A model generated the notes under the pieces. It was not told the DNA's origin and searched no databases. It saw only the letters and a list, made by a program, of their open reading frames with translations. A stretch of 64,000 bases of DNA, taken from contig NZ_CCDM010000005.1 in assembly GCF_000750635.1 (NCBI RefSeq), forward strand, positions 372,001 to 436,000, in the 5' to 3' direction. This document shows, in pieces, positions 34,727-42,391 of the stretch. Numbering within the stretch: position 1 is the stretch's first letter; each line of letters starts with the position of its first letter. Origin of the DNA: Oceanobacillus jeddahensis. Lineage in GTDB: Bacteria > Bacillota > Bacilli > Bacillales > Amphibacillaceae. The translations under genes were made by a program, and so were the position numbers.

Positions 34727-35431
34727 ATGACTCTACATAAGAATTTTCCCAATCTGGAAACAGAAAGATTAATCTTGCGAAATGTACGTGATGAAGATAT
34801 TGATTTTATTTATCAGCTGTTTAGCAATGAAAAAGTATGTGAATTTCTATATGATGAAGAATTATTTACGACCAAAAATGATGCTGTAGAATTCATTAAT
34901 TGGAATTCAGAGCCTGAAAAAAGAGGTTATAATCGATGGGTATTAGTCACAAAAGATAACAATCAACAACAAATTGGCACGTGTGGTTATGACTGTTGGG
35001 ATAGAACCAACAATATTGCAGAGATTGGTTATGATTTATCACGGAGAAGCGTCCGTAAACCTCCCTCCTCAAAATAAAGCGTGAAAATAAATTTATTTAG
35101 GCGGGAGATAACTCCCTGAATCACTCAACTAACACGCAGTGGGAGAAGAACAAAAACTCCCACTGCGTGAAGTTTCGTTTTATGGCATGAATGTTGGAGA
35201 CAAGGTTATATGAAAGAAGCTTTAATAAGTGCAATTGAGAGTGGATTCAATAATATGGAATTAAATAGAATTAATGCATTTGTTGCTTTAGGAAATGTCA
35301 ATTCGATAAAATTATTGGAAAGGATTGGATTTAAGAAAGAAGGGATTTATAGGGAGAAACATTTATTTAGAGGAAAGTATTACGATTATTATTCTTTTTC
35401 TTTGTTAAAAAGTGACTGGAATCAAATCTAA
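34727..35431 (+). pseudogene. GNAT acetyltransferase gene split by a palindromic element
   Basis: The first half (34727-35039) encodes NLETERLILRNVRDEDIDFIYQLF, as in RimJ/RimL-type acetyltransferases, and reads up to EIGYDL. The second half (35184-35431) continues QGYMKEALISAIESGF, NVNSIKLLERIGFKKEGIYR and ends SDWNQI. Between them lies a 144-bp palindromic element that brings a stop codon. Deleting 35040-35183 joins the halves as EIGYDLWHECWRQGYMKEA, the standard acetyl-CoA motif of the family. The interrupted gene cannot give a full product. AAAGGAG precedes the ATG. Confidence 0.92.
35040..35183 (+). mobile_element. PATE-like palindromic element, copy B, inside a GNAT gene
   Basis: 144 bp from CACGGAGAAGCG to AAGTTTCGTTTTAT, inserted directly after TTTAT. 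The left hairpin is decayed (ACGGACGC is missing from its 3' arm) while the right hairpin (CGCAGTGGGAG with CTCCCACTGCG) is intact. No target duplication, no coding capacity. Close kin of copies A (9699) and C (42110). Confidence 0.85.
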
Positions 35432-35506
35432 GGACGTTTCAGTATCATGTTTATTACCTTAATATAAAAATTATTCTATCAAAGGATATAGTCTCCTTGA
35501 ATTCAA

Positions 35507-35540
35507 AAGCACTCATTCCAATTTTGGGAAATGAGTGCTT
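35507..35540. terminator. Terminator downstream of the split GNAT gene
   Basis: AAGCACTCATT pairs with AATGAGTGCTT, followed by ATTT. Confidence 0.7.
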
Positions 35541-35663
35541 ATTTGATGGATTTGCACCAAGTGTGACACCACGTCTATATATGGAAGAAAATAAATTCTT
35601 TCTTGATACCTAGATAGTGAAAACAGCTTTTAATAATTAAATTTGAAGTAAATGCAAATATCA

Positions 35664-36080
35664 CTAAAATAGTTCTAGCTGATTCATAAAATCAATAACA
35701 TCGGAAGAAACCCAATAATCTTTGATTTTACCATTTTCTATACGGAAGATATCAGTTCCGTCAAAAGAAACCAGTTTTCCTTTCTCTGCTTTTGCTTCTC
35801 CCATATTGCCATTATAAATTCCTTTAAAATTCCAGCGGGCGGATACATAATTTCTCTCTTCAATTGGTTGAACAATCAGCGACATTTTTACATTTTCAAA
35901 ATAGTATTTAGCAGATTCAACAACATCCTTTAATGCTTCTACTCCTTTTATGCTATTCGAATCTTTGCCGTCTGTTCTTGCTTGATGAACTGTACAACTC
36001 TCATCTGTAATGTCATGAAGCATAGATATGTCTTTGTTCCAGGCATTCATCCAAACTTGATAAATTTCTTTTCCGTTCAT
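35664..36080 (-). CDS. SnoaL/NTF2-like protein (nuclear transport factor 2 fold)
   Basis: 138 residues. The fold signature is a first helix (YQVWMNAWNKDISMLHDI), then alternating strands with SIKGVEALKDVVESA and NYVSARWNFKGIYNG, ending DIFRIENGKIKDYWVSSDVIDFMNQL. This matches ester-cyclase/SnoaL-like proteins, which bind small hydrophobic ligands; some are enzymes of polyketide metabolism, many are of unknown role. It is monocistronic, with AGGAG ahead of the ATG. Confidence 0.8.
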   Translation of the reverse strand: MNGKEIYQVWMNAWNKDISMLHDITDESCTVHQARTDGKDSNSIKGVEALKDVVESAKYYFENVKMSLIVQPIEERNYVSARWNFKGIYNGNMGEAKAEKGKLVSFDGTDIFRIENGKIKDYWVSSDVIDFMNQLELF

Positions 36081-36274
36081 ATTGAAACTCCTCTCTGGTT
36101 ATAAACAATTTTTGGTACCTATATTCAACTTTAAATATCTTTTCCACAGTATTCAAGTTACATGGTTAATTAAAAACATTTGGCTGCTAATATGAAAGTC
36201 GAAGTGTATGGTTATCACAACACTACCAGCTAATATCTTTTCACATAAAATCAGAAGAGATGAAGCGTCAGCTT

Positions 36275-36598
36275 TTAACTTTGTAATTGAAGAAGAATGA
36301 CGCCTATTAATGTTATGAATATGGATATTAACTTCACCTTATTTTTTGATTCTTGAAAAAAGATAATTCCAATTAATGTAATAGCTGTTAAAACGACTCC
36401 ACACCAGATCGCATAGGCAATTCCAATTTCCATATATTGAACACTTAAGGTTAAAAAGAAAATGCAAAATGCAAAAAATAAAAAGGCTAGTACAGTTGAA
36501 GTCTTATTTTTAAACCCCTGAGATTGTTTCACAAATACATTAGCAATAATGGAAAAAAGAATACTGATTGTCAGTAATATGGCGCCCAACTTATTCAC
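36275..36598 (-). CDS. SMR-family efflux subunit, second of a pair
   Basis: 107 residues, four membrane helices. The first helix reads ISILFSIIANVFVKQSQGF. Where SMR pumps have the essential membrane Glu (about residue 13), this protein has Ser. The third helix keeps GIAYAIWCGV. Such a subunit is likely to work only as a heterodimer with its neighbour, which has the Glu. It starts 21 bp after the partner gene. Substrate unknown. Confidence 0.85.
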   Translation of the reverse strand: MNKLGAILLTISILFSIIANVFVKQSQGFKNKTSTVLAFLFFAFCIFFLTLSVQYMEIGIAYAIWCGVVLTAITLIGIIFFQESKNKVKLISIFITLIGVILLQLQS

Positions 36599-36619
36599 CC
36601 CGCTTCCATATTATTTACT

Positions 36620-36949
36620 TTAATGAATGATGAAATCTATGGGGAGACTTAATCCAATGATCCCTAAAACAATCAATAATATCCCAAATACTTTTATAAA
36701 TGAAATAGATTCATTGAAAAAAAGAATGCCATTGATTGTTATTAAAATGGTGCCTCCGCCAGACCATAGAGCATTTATAATACCTAGTTCTTTGACTTTG
36801 GTTAACCAAATATATAAAGTTAATGCCAAGAAATAAGAAACAATGACAATAACGGAAGGTATAAATGAAGTAAAACCTTCCGACAATTTCATAAAAGTTG
36901 CAGCGTTTACCTCAAAAATGATAGATAAGATAAGAATTACATAATACAT
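36620..36949 (-). CDS. SMR-family efflux subunit, first of a pair
   Basis: 109 residues, four membrane helices. The key Glu is present in IIFEVNAATFMKLSEGF (about residue 13), and INALWSGGGT marks helix three. Paired SMR genes (EbrAB, YkkCD, YvdRS) make heteromeric pumps for cationic drugs, polyamines or guanidinium-type compounds. It is divergent from a LysR gene only 28 bp away, which probably controls the pair. Confidence 0.9.
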   Translation of the reverse strand: MYYVILILSIIFEVNAATFMKLSEGFTSFIPSVIVIVSYFLALTLYIWLTKVKELGIINALWSGGGTILITINGILFFNESISFIKVFGILLIVLGIIGLSLPIDFIIH

Positions 36950-36977
36950 GAGTGATACCTCTCTTTAGGATGTGGAT

Positions 36978-37841
36978 ATGATGAATTTACAAACGCTTGA
37001 ATATTTTGTCACGGTAGTGAAAGAAAAAAGTATAACAAGAGCAGCTGAAAAGCTATATATCTCTCAACCAGCCTTAACAAAACAAATAAAAAGGCTGGAA
37101 GAACTATTGGGATTTCCTGTTTTTAATCGCTATTCACAAGGTGTTACCCTCACCATAAAAGGAGAAAGATTTTTCAATGATATAGAACCTACTATTCACC
37201 AATTAAGATTTGATATTGCTAAACATATAACTGATCAAAATATAAAAATTGGCAGTGATCCCTTTTTAGCGATGTACTATTACCCTGATTATTTTGACAA
37301 TACAGAGCAATTAAATATTCAAATAACCAAAGTGACTGATGATACAATAGATTTAATTCCACTAATGAAATCTGGTGAAATTGATGCTGCGATTATTCAG
37401 GACTATCCCCATCAAAACGGCTTGATTTCTACTTGGCTATTTGATGATGAATTTTATGCAGCTGTTCCAGAAAAATACGAGTCTGCTAAAAATCAAAGTA
37501 TATCGATAACCGAATGCCTAAAATACACACAACTTTTACCTTTTATTGATTCTCCTTTGTACAGCAGAATAAAAGTTTTAATAGAAAATCATGTAGAAAA
37601 ACCGCCCGAGATTATTGAAATGCCTTATCATTCACTTATTGGGTTTGTCGCCCAAGGAGCAGGTATTTCTTATCTTCCATCTATGGTAGTTCAAAAGATA
37701 AATTATAAAGGTGTAAAATTTATTCCTATAGAAGAATCTCCAATAAAAAGAAAGATGTATTTATATGCGTTAAACAAGAATACTTTCCATTTGTTAAAGA
37801 AAGTATTTGAGAAACAGTATAACGATTCATTTCTTGTTTGA
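36978..37841 (+). CDS. LysR family transcriptional regulator
   Basis: About 287 residues. The winged helix is LQTLEYFVTVVKEKSITRAAEKLYISQPALTKQIKRLEELLGFPVFNR. The effector domain (residues 90-290) has the expected GIDAAIIQDYP-type and VAQGAGISYLPSMVV segments. ATG 36978 or 36981 follows AGGA; I give 36978. It is divergent from the SMR pair with a very short shared control region, so it is their likely activator. A strong terminator follows about 250 bp later. Confidence 0.9.
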   Translation: MMNLQTLEYFVTVVKEKSITRAAEKLYISQPALTKQIKRLEELLGFPVFNRYSQGVTLTIKGERFFNDIEPTIHQLRFDIAKHITDQNIKIGSDPFLAMYYYPDYFDNTEQLNIQITKVTDDTIDLIPLMKSGEIDAAIIQDYPHQNGLISTWLFDDEFYAAVPEKYESAKNQSISITECLKYTQLLPFIDSPLYSRIKVLIENHVEKPPEIIEMPYHSLIGFVAQGAGISYLPSMVVQKINYKGVKFIPIEESPIKRKMYLYALNKNTFHLLKKVFEKQYNDSFLV

Positions 37842-38094
37842 GAAATACAAGTTTGGAACAGTGATATAACTTAATGTTATGAGAAAGTAAGTAATGAAGG
37901 ATGTAAAATGAAGATGCTTATGCCAGGGAGCTGACACATTCATGAATCTAAAAAAAGGATATTCATGGAGAAGTTATTCATTTTTTACTGTAAGCATAAT
38001 CGGCTCTCTTATCATGCTCTTATTAGAATCGCTTACTGTGGTTAATTAGTGGGTCGCTAATTAAGTTTTTAGTTGAATAATAGTTAATCTGTCC

Positions 38095-38143
38095 ATGAAA
38101 AATACCAAATCACTCACAATCAGAGTAATTTGGTATTTTTCAT
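38095..38143. terminator. Strong bidirectional terminator
   Basis: A perfect 16-bp stem: ATGAAAAATACCAAAT (38095-38110) with ATTTGGTATTTTTCAT (38128-38143). It separates the lysR and hxlR units. The 250 bp before it hold only a 35-codon frame (MNLKKGYSW..., one hydrophobic segment) of doubtful status. Confidence 0.85.
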
Positions 38144-38193
38144 GGCTTCATTTTCGTATCAGATTATCCATTTCCTTTATATAATGAGTGGAA

Positions 38194-38565
38194 TTAATTT
38201 TCCATCATCTTTTCATTATCTTCCCTATACAAGCCCTTTAAATGCTCCAGATGGTTGAACCCCCAACTTCTCATAGATACTAATAATGGCTTTAATCCAT
38301 GGCCATAATCTGACATGGAATATTCCACTTTTGGAGGCACTTGTTGATAAACTTTGCGATCAATAATGTTATTATATTCTAATTCTCTTAATTGGGAAGT
38401 TAACATTTTTTTCGTGATCTCTGGAATAGCCCGTTGCAGTTCGCTAAAACGTAATGTTTCATTCTCCATAAGATGGAATAAAATAATCGGCTTCCATTTA
38501 CCCGAAATAATATCTAATGCTGCCTGAAGTTCTTTACAGGTTTCGCCTCTAGGTTGATTTGTCAT
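38194..38565 (-). CDS. HxlR-type regulator (YodB/HypR-like)
   Basis: 123 residues. The winged helix is ALDIISGKWKPIILFHLMENETLRFSELQRAIPEITKKMLTSQLRELE. A single Cys near the N-terminus (GETCKEL, residue 10) matches the redox-sensing Cys of YodB- and HypR-type proteins, which control quinone and azo reductases. The LLM-type oxidoreductase is divergent, and an NADPH-dependent FMN reductase 2 kb away has the same control sequence, so both are probable targets. AGGAGAG precedes the ATG at 38565. Confidence 0.9.
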   Translation of the reverse strand: MTNQPRGETCKELQAALDIISGKWKPIILFHLMENETLRFSELQRAIPEITKKMLTSQLRELEYNNIIDRKVYQQVPPKVEYSMSDYGHGLKPLLVSMRSWGFNHLEHLKGLYREDNEKMMEN

Positions 38566-38771
38566 TTTATCATCTCTCCTTTATAAATTGATGTTTAAAT
38601 TCCTTATATATCAAATGGTTTCTTAAAAGTAACTAGGTTTAATTAAAGTGCCTACTTCTCAAAAAGAAACTTTAGATTTATTATAACCCTAGTAGTCAAA
38701 TAAATACAATCTTATTATTTGATTTATTTTATATAAATTTATACGGAAGGTGAAAATATGGAGGTTTATCG
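38566..38771. repeat. Control region shared with the FMN reductase gene, copy 1
   Basis: This 206-bp region between hxlR and the LLM gene is repeated in opposite orientation at 40957-41146. Shared blocks include AAGTAGGCACTTTA, CCTAGTTACTTTTA, TACAATCTTATTATTTGAT and TATAAATTTATACGGA. Confidence 0.85.
38696..38722. promoter_or_regulatory. Palindromic operator upstream of the LLM gene
   Basis: TCAAATAA (38696-38703) and TTATTTGA (38715-38722) are perfect inverted arms with an 11-bp spacer. The same site recurs upstream of the FMN reductase gene, so it is the likely HxlR-protein binding site. Confidence 0.6.
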
Positions 38772-39830
38772 ATGCATATAAATGTTGATCAATTGCAATT
38801 TGGCCTGGATACATTTGGCGATATTGCTTATAAAGACGAGACAAAAGAACGGATGAGCTATGAAGAATCATTACGAAATATTGTGGAAGAAGCAAAATTG
38901 GCGGATGAACATGGGGTGGATGCAATTGCTTTAGGTGAGCATCACCGTGAAGAATATTCTATCTCAAGTCCGGAAACTGTTTTAGCTGCACTTTCCTTAG
39001 TAACAAAGAACATTACTTTAGGTACAGGTGTCACGGTTTTAAGTTCCGATGATCCGGTAAGGTTATATGAACGTTTTGCGACCATTGATGCTTTATCAAA
39101 TGGGCGTGCTCAAATGATGATTGGACGTGGAGCATATACAGAGTCTTTTCCACTTTTTGGTTATGATTTAAGGAACTACAATGAGCTTTTTGAGGAAAAG
39201 ATTGCGCTTCTGAATGAGTTAATTAAAAATGAACCAGTTACTTGGAAAGGAAATCTCACACAATCACTTGATCATGTTCAAGTCTATCCTAAACTGGAGA
39301 AAAAACTGGATGTTGTCGTAGGTGTGGGCGGTACTCCAGAGTCTATCGTTCGTGCAGCAAAATATAATTTCCCTGTTGTGTTAGCCATTATTGGTGGAAA
39401 TCCAGCACGTTTTAAGCCGTTTGTAGATCTTTATCACAAAACAACGCATGAATTAGGGAATACGCCTCAATCTGTGGGCATGCATTCTTTAGGTGTTATT
39501 GCTGAAACGGACGAAGAAGCAAAAGAGATTGCCTGGGACTATATAAAAGCTACGATGGACAGAGTAGCTAGAGAACGGGGCGGATCACCGATGAAAAGAG
39601 AACACTTTGAATACGAAGTCAACGATGGAGCTTATTTTGTTGGAAGTCCAGAAACCGTTGCCCAGAAAATTGCCCATACGATACCGGCTGTTGGAGTTCA
39701 ACGATTTAATTTAGTTTATAGTGTGGGAGGACAGCTTCAAAAACATCGCTTCCAGACAATTCGTCTTTATGGTGAGAAAGTAATTCCAAGAGTAAAAGAA
39801 TTACTAAGAGAAAGAATAAATAGGAATTAA
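38772..39830 (+). CDS. LLM class flavin-dependent oxidoreductase (luciferase-like)
   Basis: 352 residues, TIM-barrel luciferase-like monooxygenase. Motifs: FGLDTFGDI start, ADEHGVDAIALGEHHREEYSISSPE (about residues 48-72), NITLGTGVTVLSSDDPVRLYERFATIDALSNGRAQMMIGRG (FMN phosphate region), and GSPETVAQKI near the C-terminus. It should use reduced FMN and oxygen on an unknown substrate. GGAGG precedes the ATG. A partner FMN reductase lies at 40375-40956 under the same type of control sequence, which could supply the reduced flavin. Confidence 0.9.
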   Translation: MHINVDQLQFGLDTFGDIAYKDETKERMSYEESLRNIVEEAKLADEHGVDAIALGEHHREEYSISSPETVLAALSLVTKNITLGTGVTVLSSDDPVRLYERFATIDALSNGRAQMMIGRGAYTESFPLFGYDLRNYNELFEEKIALLNELIKNEPVTWKGNLTQSLDHVQVYPKLEKKLDVVVGVGGTPESIVRAAKYNFPVVLAIIGGNPARFKPFVDLYHKTTHELGNTPQSVGMHSLGVIAETDEEAKEIAWDYIKATMDRVARERGGSPMKREHFEYEVNDGAYFVGSPETVAQKIAHTIPAVGVQRFNLVYSVGGQLQKHRFQTIRLYGEKVIPRVKELLRERINRN

Positions 39831-39986
39831 AAATCAATCGTTTTACTTGATATACAGAATTCTAAAAGGAGCATGGCTCCAAAACATATCCAATGGAAAT
39901 GTTAAGTGTTTCATTCAACACAAACAAAAAGGTAAAAAATTTAAAGCTTAACAATAAAACTATTTATAAGAAGGAGTTCATATAAA

Positions 39987-40061
39987 ATGAAAATATTAGT
40001 ACTCGTTTTTCAATTTCCTTTCTACTGGTATAATGCACTTCCATTACTGAAAAAATGGTAA
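39987..40061 (+). pseudogene. NAD(P)H:quinone oxidoreductase relic
   Basis: Twenty-four codons: MKILVLV joined directly to FQFPFYWYNALPLLKKW, then a stop. The first part is the usual start of flavodoxin-fold quinone reductases (MdaB/YwrO/NQO1 type); the second is their motif near residue 70, so most of the N-terminal half has been deleted and the C-terminal half is lost. AAGGAG still precedes the ATG. Confidence 0.75.
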
Positions 40062-40374
40062 AAGGGAGATTTTGAGCAGTTCTTCCTGTAACCTATGGCT
40101 GACAATATGCTAGAAATAATAAATGCTCTCTGCATAGTTTGAGAGATTTCTCTGACCACTATAAAGAGAGCATATCATTTTCATTTCCTGCTTATGCAAA
40201 ATAGTTCTTGTTTTAAACATTTTGCATAAGCAGGAATTTATCATTCCATTGAATTATACTAATCGGTGTCCGCCCTCAACATGAAGAATTTTTCACTATC
40301 TTTTTGTTTGTGAGTTTCATTTTACACTTGTATCTTTCAACGGATATTTTGGATGAATTATTTGTTTTTATGAT
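40062..40374. other. Non-coding region with a perfect hairpin
   Basis: TTCCTGCTTATGCAAAAT (40185-40202) pairs perfectly with ATTTTGCATAAGCAGGAA (40219-40236), leaving a 16-base loop; no long T-run follows. It may terminate transcription of the converging FMN reductase gene or of the relic upstream. No gene seen. Confidence 0.55.
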
Positions 40375-40956
40375 TTACACGAAGCTTTTTTCTTTTCGCA
40401 CAGATTTCAGTGCAGTAGACCAGGCAACAACATCATCAATCATTTCGCCAAATCTTGGTTTATGCACTTCCATTGGTGTGAAAGTTGCCATGTTTTCAAA
40501 GTCGTTAAATAAGCTGAATGCACCTTGTGGTTCTACCGTTGCTACTTTTAAGTTTGACAAAGTGGTGCGTAGTGCGAGAGAAGCTGCGATACCTAAAGTA
40601 GAACCATAGCTTACGATACCAGCTGCTTTATGATGCCATTCTGAACCTAAATAATCTAAATGATCTTTAAGACCTGATGGGAAATTTTTGTTGTATTCTG
40701 GTGTAACAAAAATAAATCCATCAAATGAATCAATTTTTCTGGACCATGCATTTTGAGCTTCTGTTGCATAATCTTTATTTGTCATAAGTGGCGGGATAGC
40801 TTCGTTGAAACGTCCAAGACCACTTTCTTTAATATCAACTATTTCAAATTCTGCATCCACATCTTTATTATCTGCAAAATCTTTCACCCATTCTGCAACT
40901 TGCAGGTTTACGCGTACATCACGTGTACTTCCTGTAATAATACCAATTCTAGTCAT
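40375..40956 (-). CDS. NADPH-dependent FMN reductase / azoreductase
   Basis: 193 residues, flavodoxin-like fold. The FMN phosphate loop is GIITGSTRDVRVNLQVAEWV (residues 4-23), and the second flavin contact is FVTPEYNKNFPSGLKDHLDYL (about residues 82-102), followed by AAGIVSYGSTLGIAA. It reduces free FMN, quinones or azo dyes with NAD(P)H. Its upstream region duplicates that of the LLM oxidoreductase, so both should respond to the same HxlR-type regulator and form a two-component reductase/oxygenase set or a joint electrophile response. Confidence 0.9.
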   Translation of the reverse strand: MTRIGIITGSTRDVRVNLQVAEWVKDFADNKDVDAEFEIVDIKESGLGRFNEAIPPLMTNKDYATEAQNAWSRKIDSFDGFIFVTPEYNKNFPSGLKDHLDYLGSEWHHKAAGIVSYGSTLGIAASLALRTTLSNLKVATVEPQGAFSLFNDFENMATFTPMEVHKPRFGEMIDDVVAWSTALKSVRKEKSFV

Positions 40957-41146
40957 GTTAAAACCCTCCGTATAAATTTATATGAAATCAATCAAATAAT
41001 AAGATTGTATTGATTTGATTACTAGAGTTATAATAACCCTTGAGTCTCTTATTGAAAAGTAGGCACTTTATTTAAACCTAGTTACTTTTAGGAAACTAAT
41101 TGATATAAAAGGATTTTGCAGACATGATCAGAAGGAGAAATTTTAA
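40957..41146. repeat. Control region, inverted copy 2
   Basis: Reads on the minus strand like 38566-38771 on the plus strand, from TATAAATTTATACGGA at the FMN reductase side to the start of a broken hxlR copy at the other. Confidence 0.85.
40990..41020. promoter_or_regulatory. Palindromic operator upstream of the FMN reductase gene
   Basis: AATCAAAT (40990-40997) and ATTTGATT (41013-41020) are inverted arms around the same core found upstream of the LLM gene. Confidence 0.6.
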
Positions 41147-41240
41147 ATGACAAATCAAATGGGGGAGGAAGAATGTGGAGATAGTATTGTTGGTAAGTAG
41201 AAGCCGATGATTTTATTCTGCTAAATGAAGTTTATGAAAT
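41147..41240 (+). pseudogene. Broken second copy of the hxlR gene
   Basis: Begins MTNQMGEEECGDSIVGK, stop, then KPMILFC, stop. Aligned with the intact regulator (MTNQPRGETCKEL, DIISGKWKPIILFH), the start, the Cys and the GKWKP motif are still visible. TGG has become TAG and part of helix one is deleted. Nothing further survives. GAAGGAG precedes the ATG. Confidence 0.85.
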
Positions 41241-41285
41241 GAATTGCTTTTTAAAGCAGTATTTGAAGTAAGGAGCATACAAGTA

Positions 41286-41852
41286 ATGTCAAACAATGTA
41301 ACAAATGAACTTACGTTAACAACAAATATAACATATAAGGATTATCTGAAATTTTCCATATACCATCCAAGGAAAGTCCTTCTTCTTTTTTTCATAGGAT
41401 TCTTTTTCGTATTTTTTATCATACATGGTTATGCCTCTATACCAGATTTATTTTTACAGTTTATTTATGGCAGGTATGGAAATATGGCTGGAATTCTTTT
41501 ATTTGATGCATTCAAAGCAGCACTCACATCAGGTTCGCTGGTGTTCATCGCAATCTTTTTTATCTGGTTACGTGTCCGTAAAGAATATAAAAGTGACCGT
41601 TTAATAAGATCTGATATTTCTTATACCATCAACCGGGAAGGAATTAATCAAAAAAGAGGAAAATCCAATATGTATATTGAATGGAAAGATGTATATAAGG
41701 TTTTTGAAAAAAAGGATATGTTTTTAATTTATATATCTAAAAATAAAGCAATTCTCCTTCCAAAACGATTTTTTAATTCTGATAGGAAAGTATCTAGTTT
41801 TAAAAATCTGGTGCAGGAAAATTTACTAGAAAAAAAGATTAAAATGAAATGA
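41286..41852 (+). CDS. YcxB-like membrane protein
   Basis: 188 residues. Two hydrophobic segments (VLLLFFIGFFFVFFIIHGYA and SGSLVFIAIFFIWLRV) are followed by a cytosolic beta-rich domain: YTINREGINQKRGKSNMYIEWKDVYKVFEKKDMFLIYISKNKAILLPKRFF. That last pattern is the YcxB-like domain, common in Firmicutes and of unknown role. ATG 41286 follows AAGGAGC with a 10-bp gap and is preferred to starts further upstream. Single gene. Confidence 0.85.
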   Translation: MSNNVTNELTLTTNITYKDYLKFSIYHPRKVLLLFFIGFFFVFFIIHGYASIPDLFLQFIYGRYGNMAGILLFDAFKAALTSGSLVFIAIFFIWLRVRKEYKSDRLIRSDISYTINREGINQKRGKSNMYIEWKDVYKVFEKKDMFLIYISKNKAILLPKRFFNSDRKVSSFKNLVQENLLEKKIKMK

Positions 41853-41950
41853 ATTTACTCTTATGGAAAGAGTATTGCGGCAGATTTGCACTATAGGAAA
41901 AACAAATTAATATTAAACTCTGTTGAAGCAGAGTTTATATTAAAGGGGAG

Positions 41951-42109
41951 TTGGCATATCAGCTGACTACATATAATTACGATGGGCTGTTTCATGCAAA
42001 ATCGTTACATAAATGCATGGATTTTAAAATCTTAGAGGCTGTGTTTGAACCATTTATGGATAGGGAAATGAAAGTTGAAAAGGAAAACCAGAATGATATG
42101 CTTTTTTAT
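41951..42109 (+). pseudogene. Gene fragment before the palindromic element
   Basis: A frame of about 53 codons (YNYDGLFHAKSLHKCMDFKILEAVFEPFMDREM) with a TTG abutting AAAGGGGAG, which leaves no proper spacing. It runs into the palindromic element at 42110. Without that element it would read only a few codons further, into the terminator hairpin. The composition looks protein-like, but no family is recognised, and it is probably a remnant. Confidence 0.35.
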
Positions 42110-42263
42110 CACGGAGAAGCGTCCGTAAAACTCCCGCCTCAAAATAAAGCATGAAAATAAATTTATTTAGGCGGGAGATAACGGACGCTAACTCCCTGAA
42201 TCACTCAACTAACACTCAGTGGGAAAAGAACAAAAGCTCCCACTGAGTGAAGTTTCGTTTTAT
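42110..42263 (+). mobile_element. PATE-like palindromic element, copy C (most complete)
   Basis: 154 bp from CACGGAGAAGCG to AAGTTTCGTTTTAT, after TTTTTAT. Left hairpin: GCGTCCGTAAAACTCCCGCC with GGCGGGAGATAACGGACGC. Right hairpin: ACTCAGTGGGA with TCCCACTGAGT, followed by the conserved end. It is the best reference copy. It abuts a strong terminator hairpin. Confidence 0.85.
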
Positions 42264-42311
42264 AAGGCGGTGCACATGTTAAGCAGCTGAAAACATGTGC
42301 ACCGCCTTATA
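42261..42311. terminator. Long perfect hairpin next to copy C
   Basis: TATAAGGCGGTGCACATGTT (42261-42280) pairs over 20 bp with the sequence at 42292-42311. Before insertion of the palindromic element it was preceded by T6, and it would have served minus-strand or both-strand termination. Confidence 0.7.
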
Positions 42312-42391
42312 AACATTCACTAATTGGAAATTAGAAGGATAAAATGTTACGTTTAATGAAAGCGATTTCAAATAAAGAGGAGGAAATGTTC

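Noticed and set aside
36950..36977. Guanidine (ykkC-type) riboswitch upstream of the SMR pair
   Set aside because: Some SMR genes are under such riboswitches, but the divergent gap here is only 28 bp, too short for any known riboswitch.
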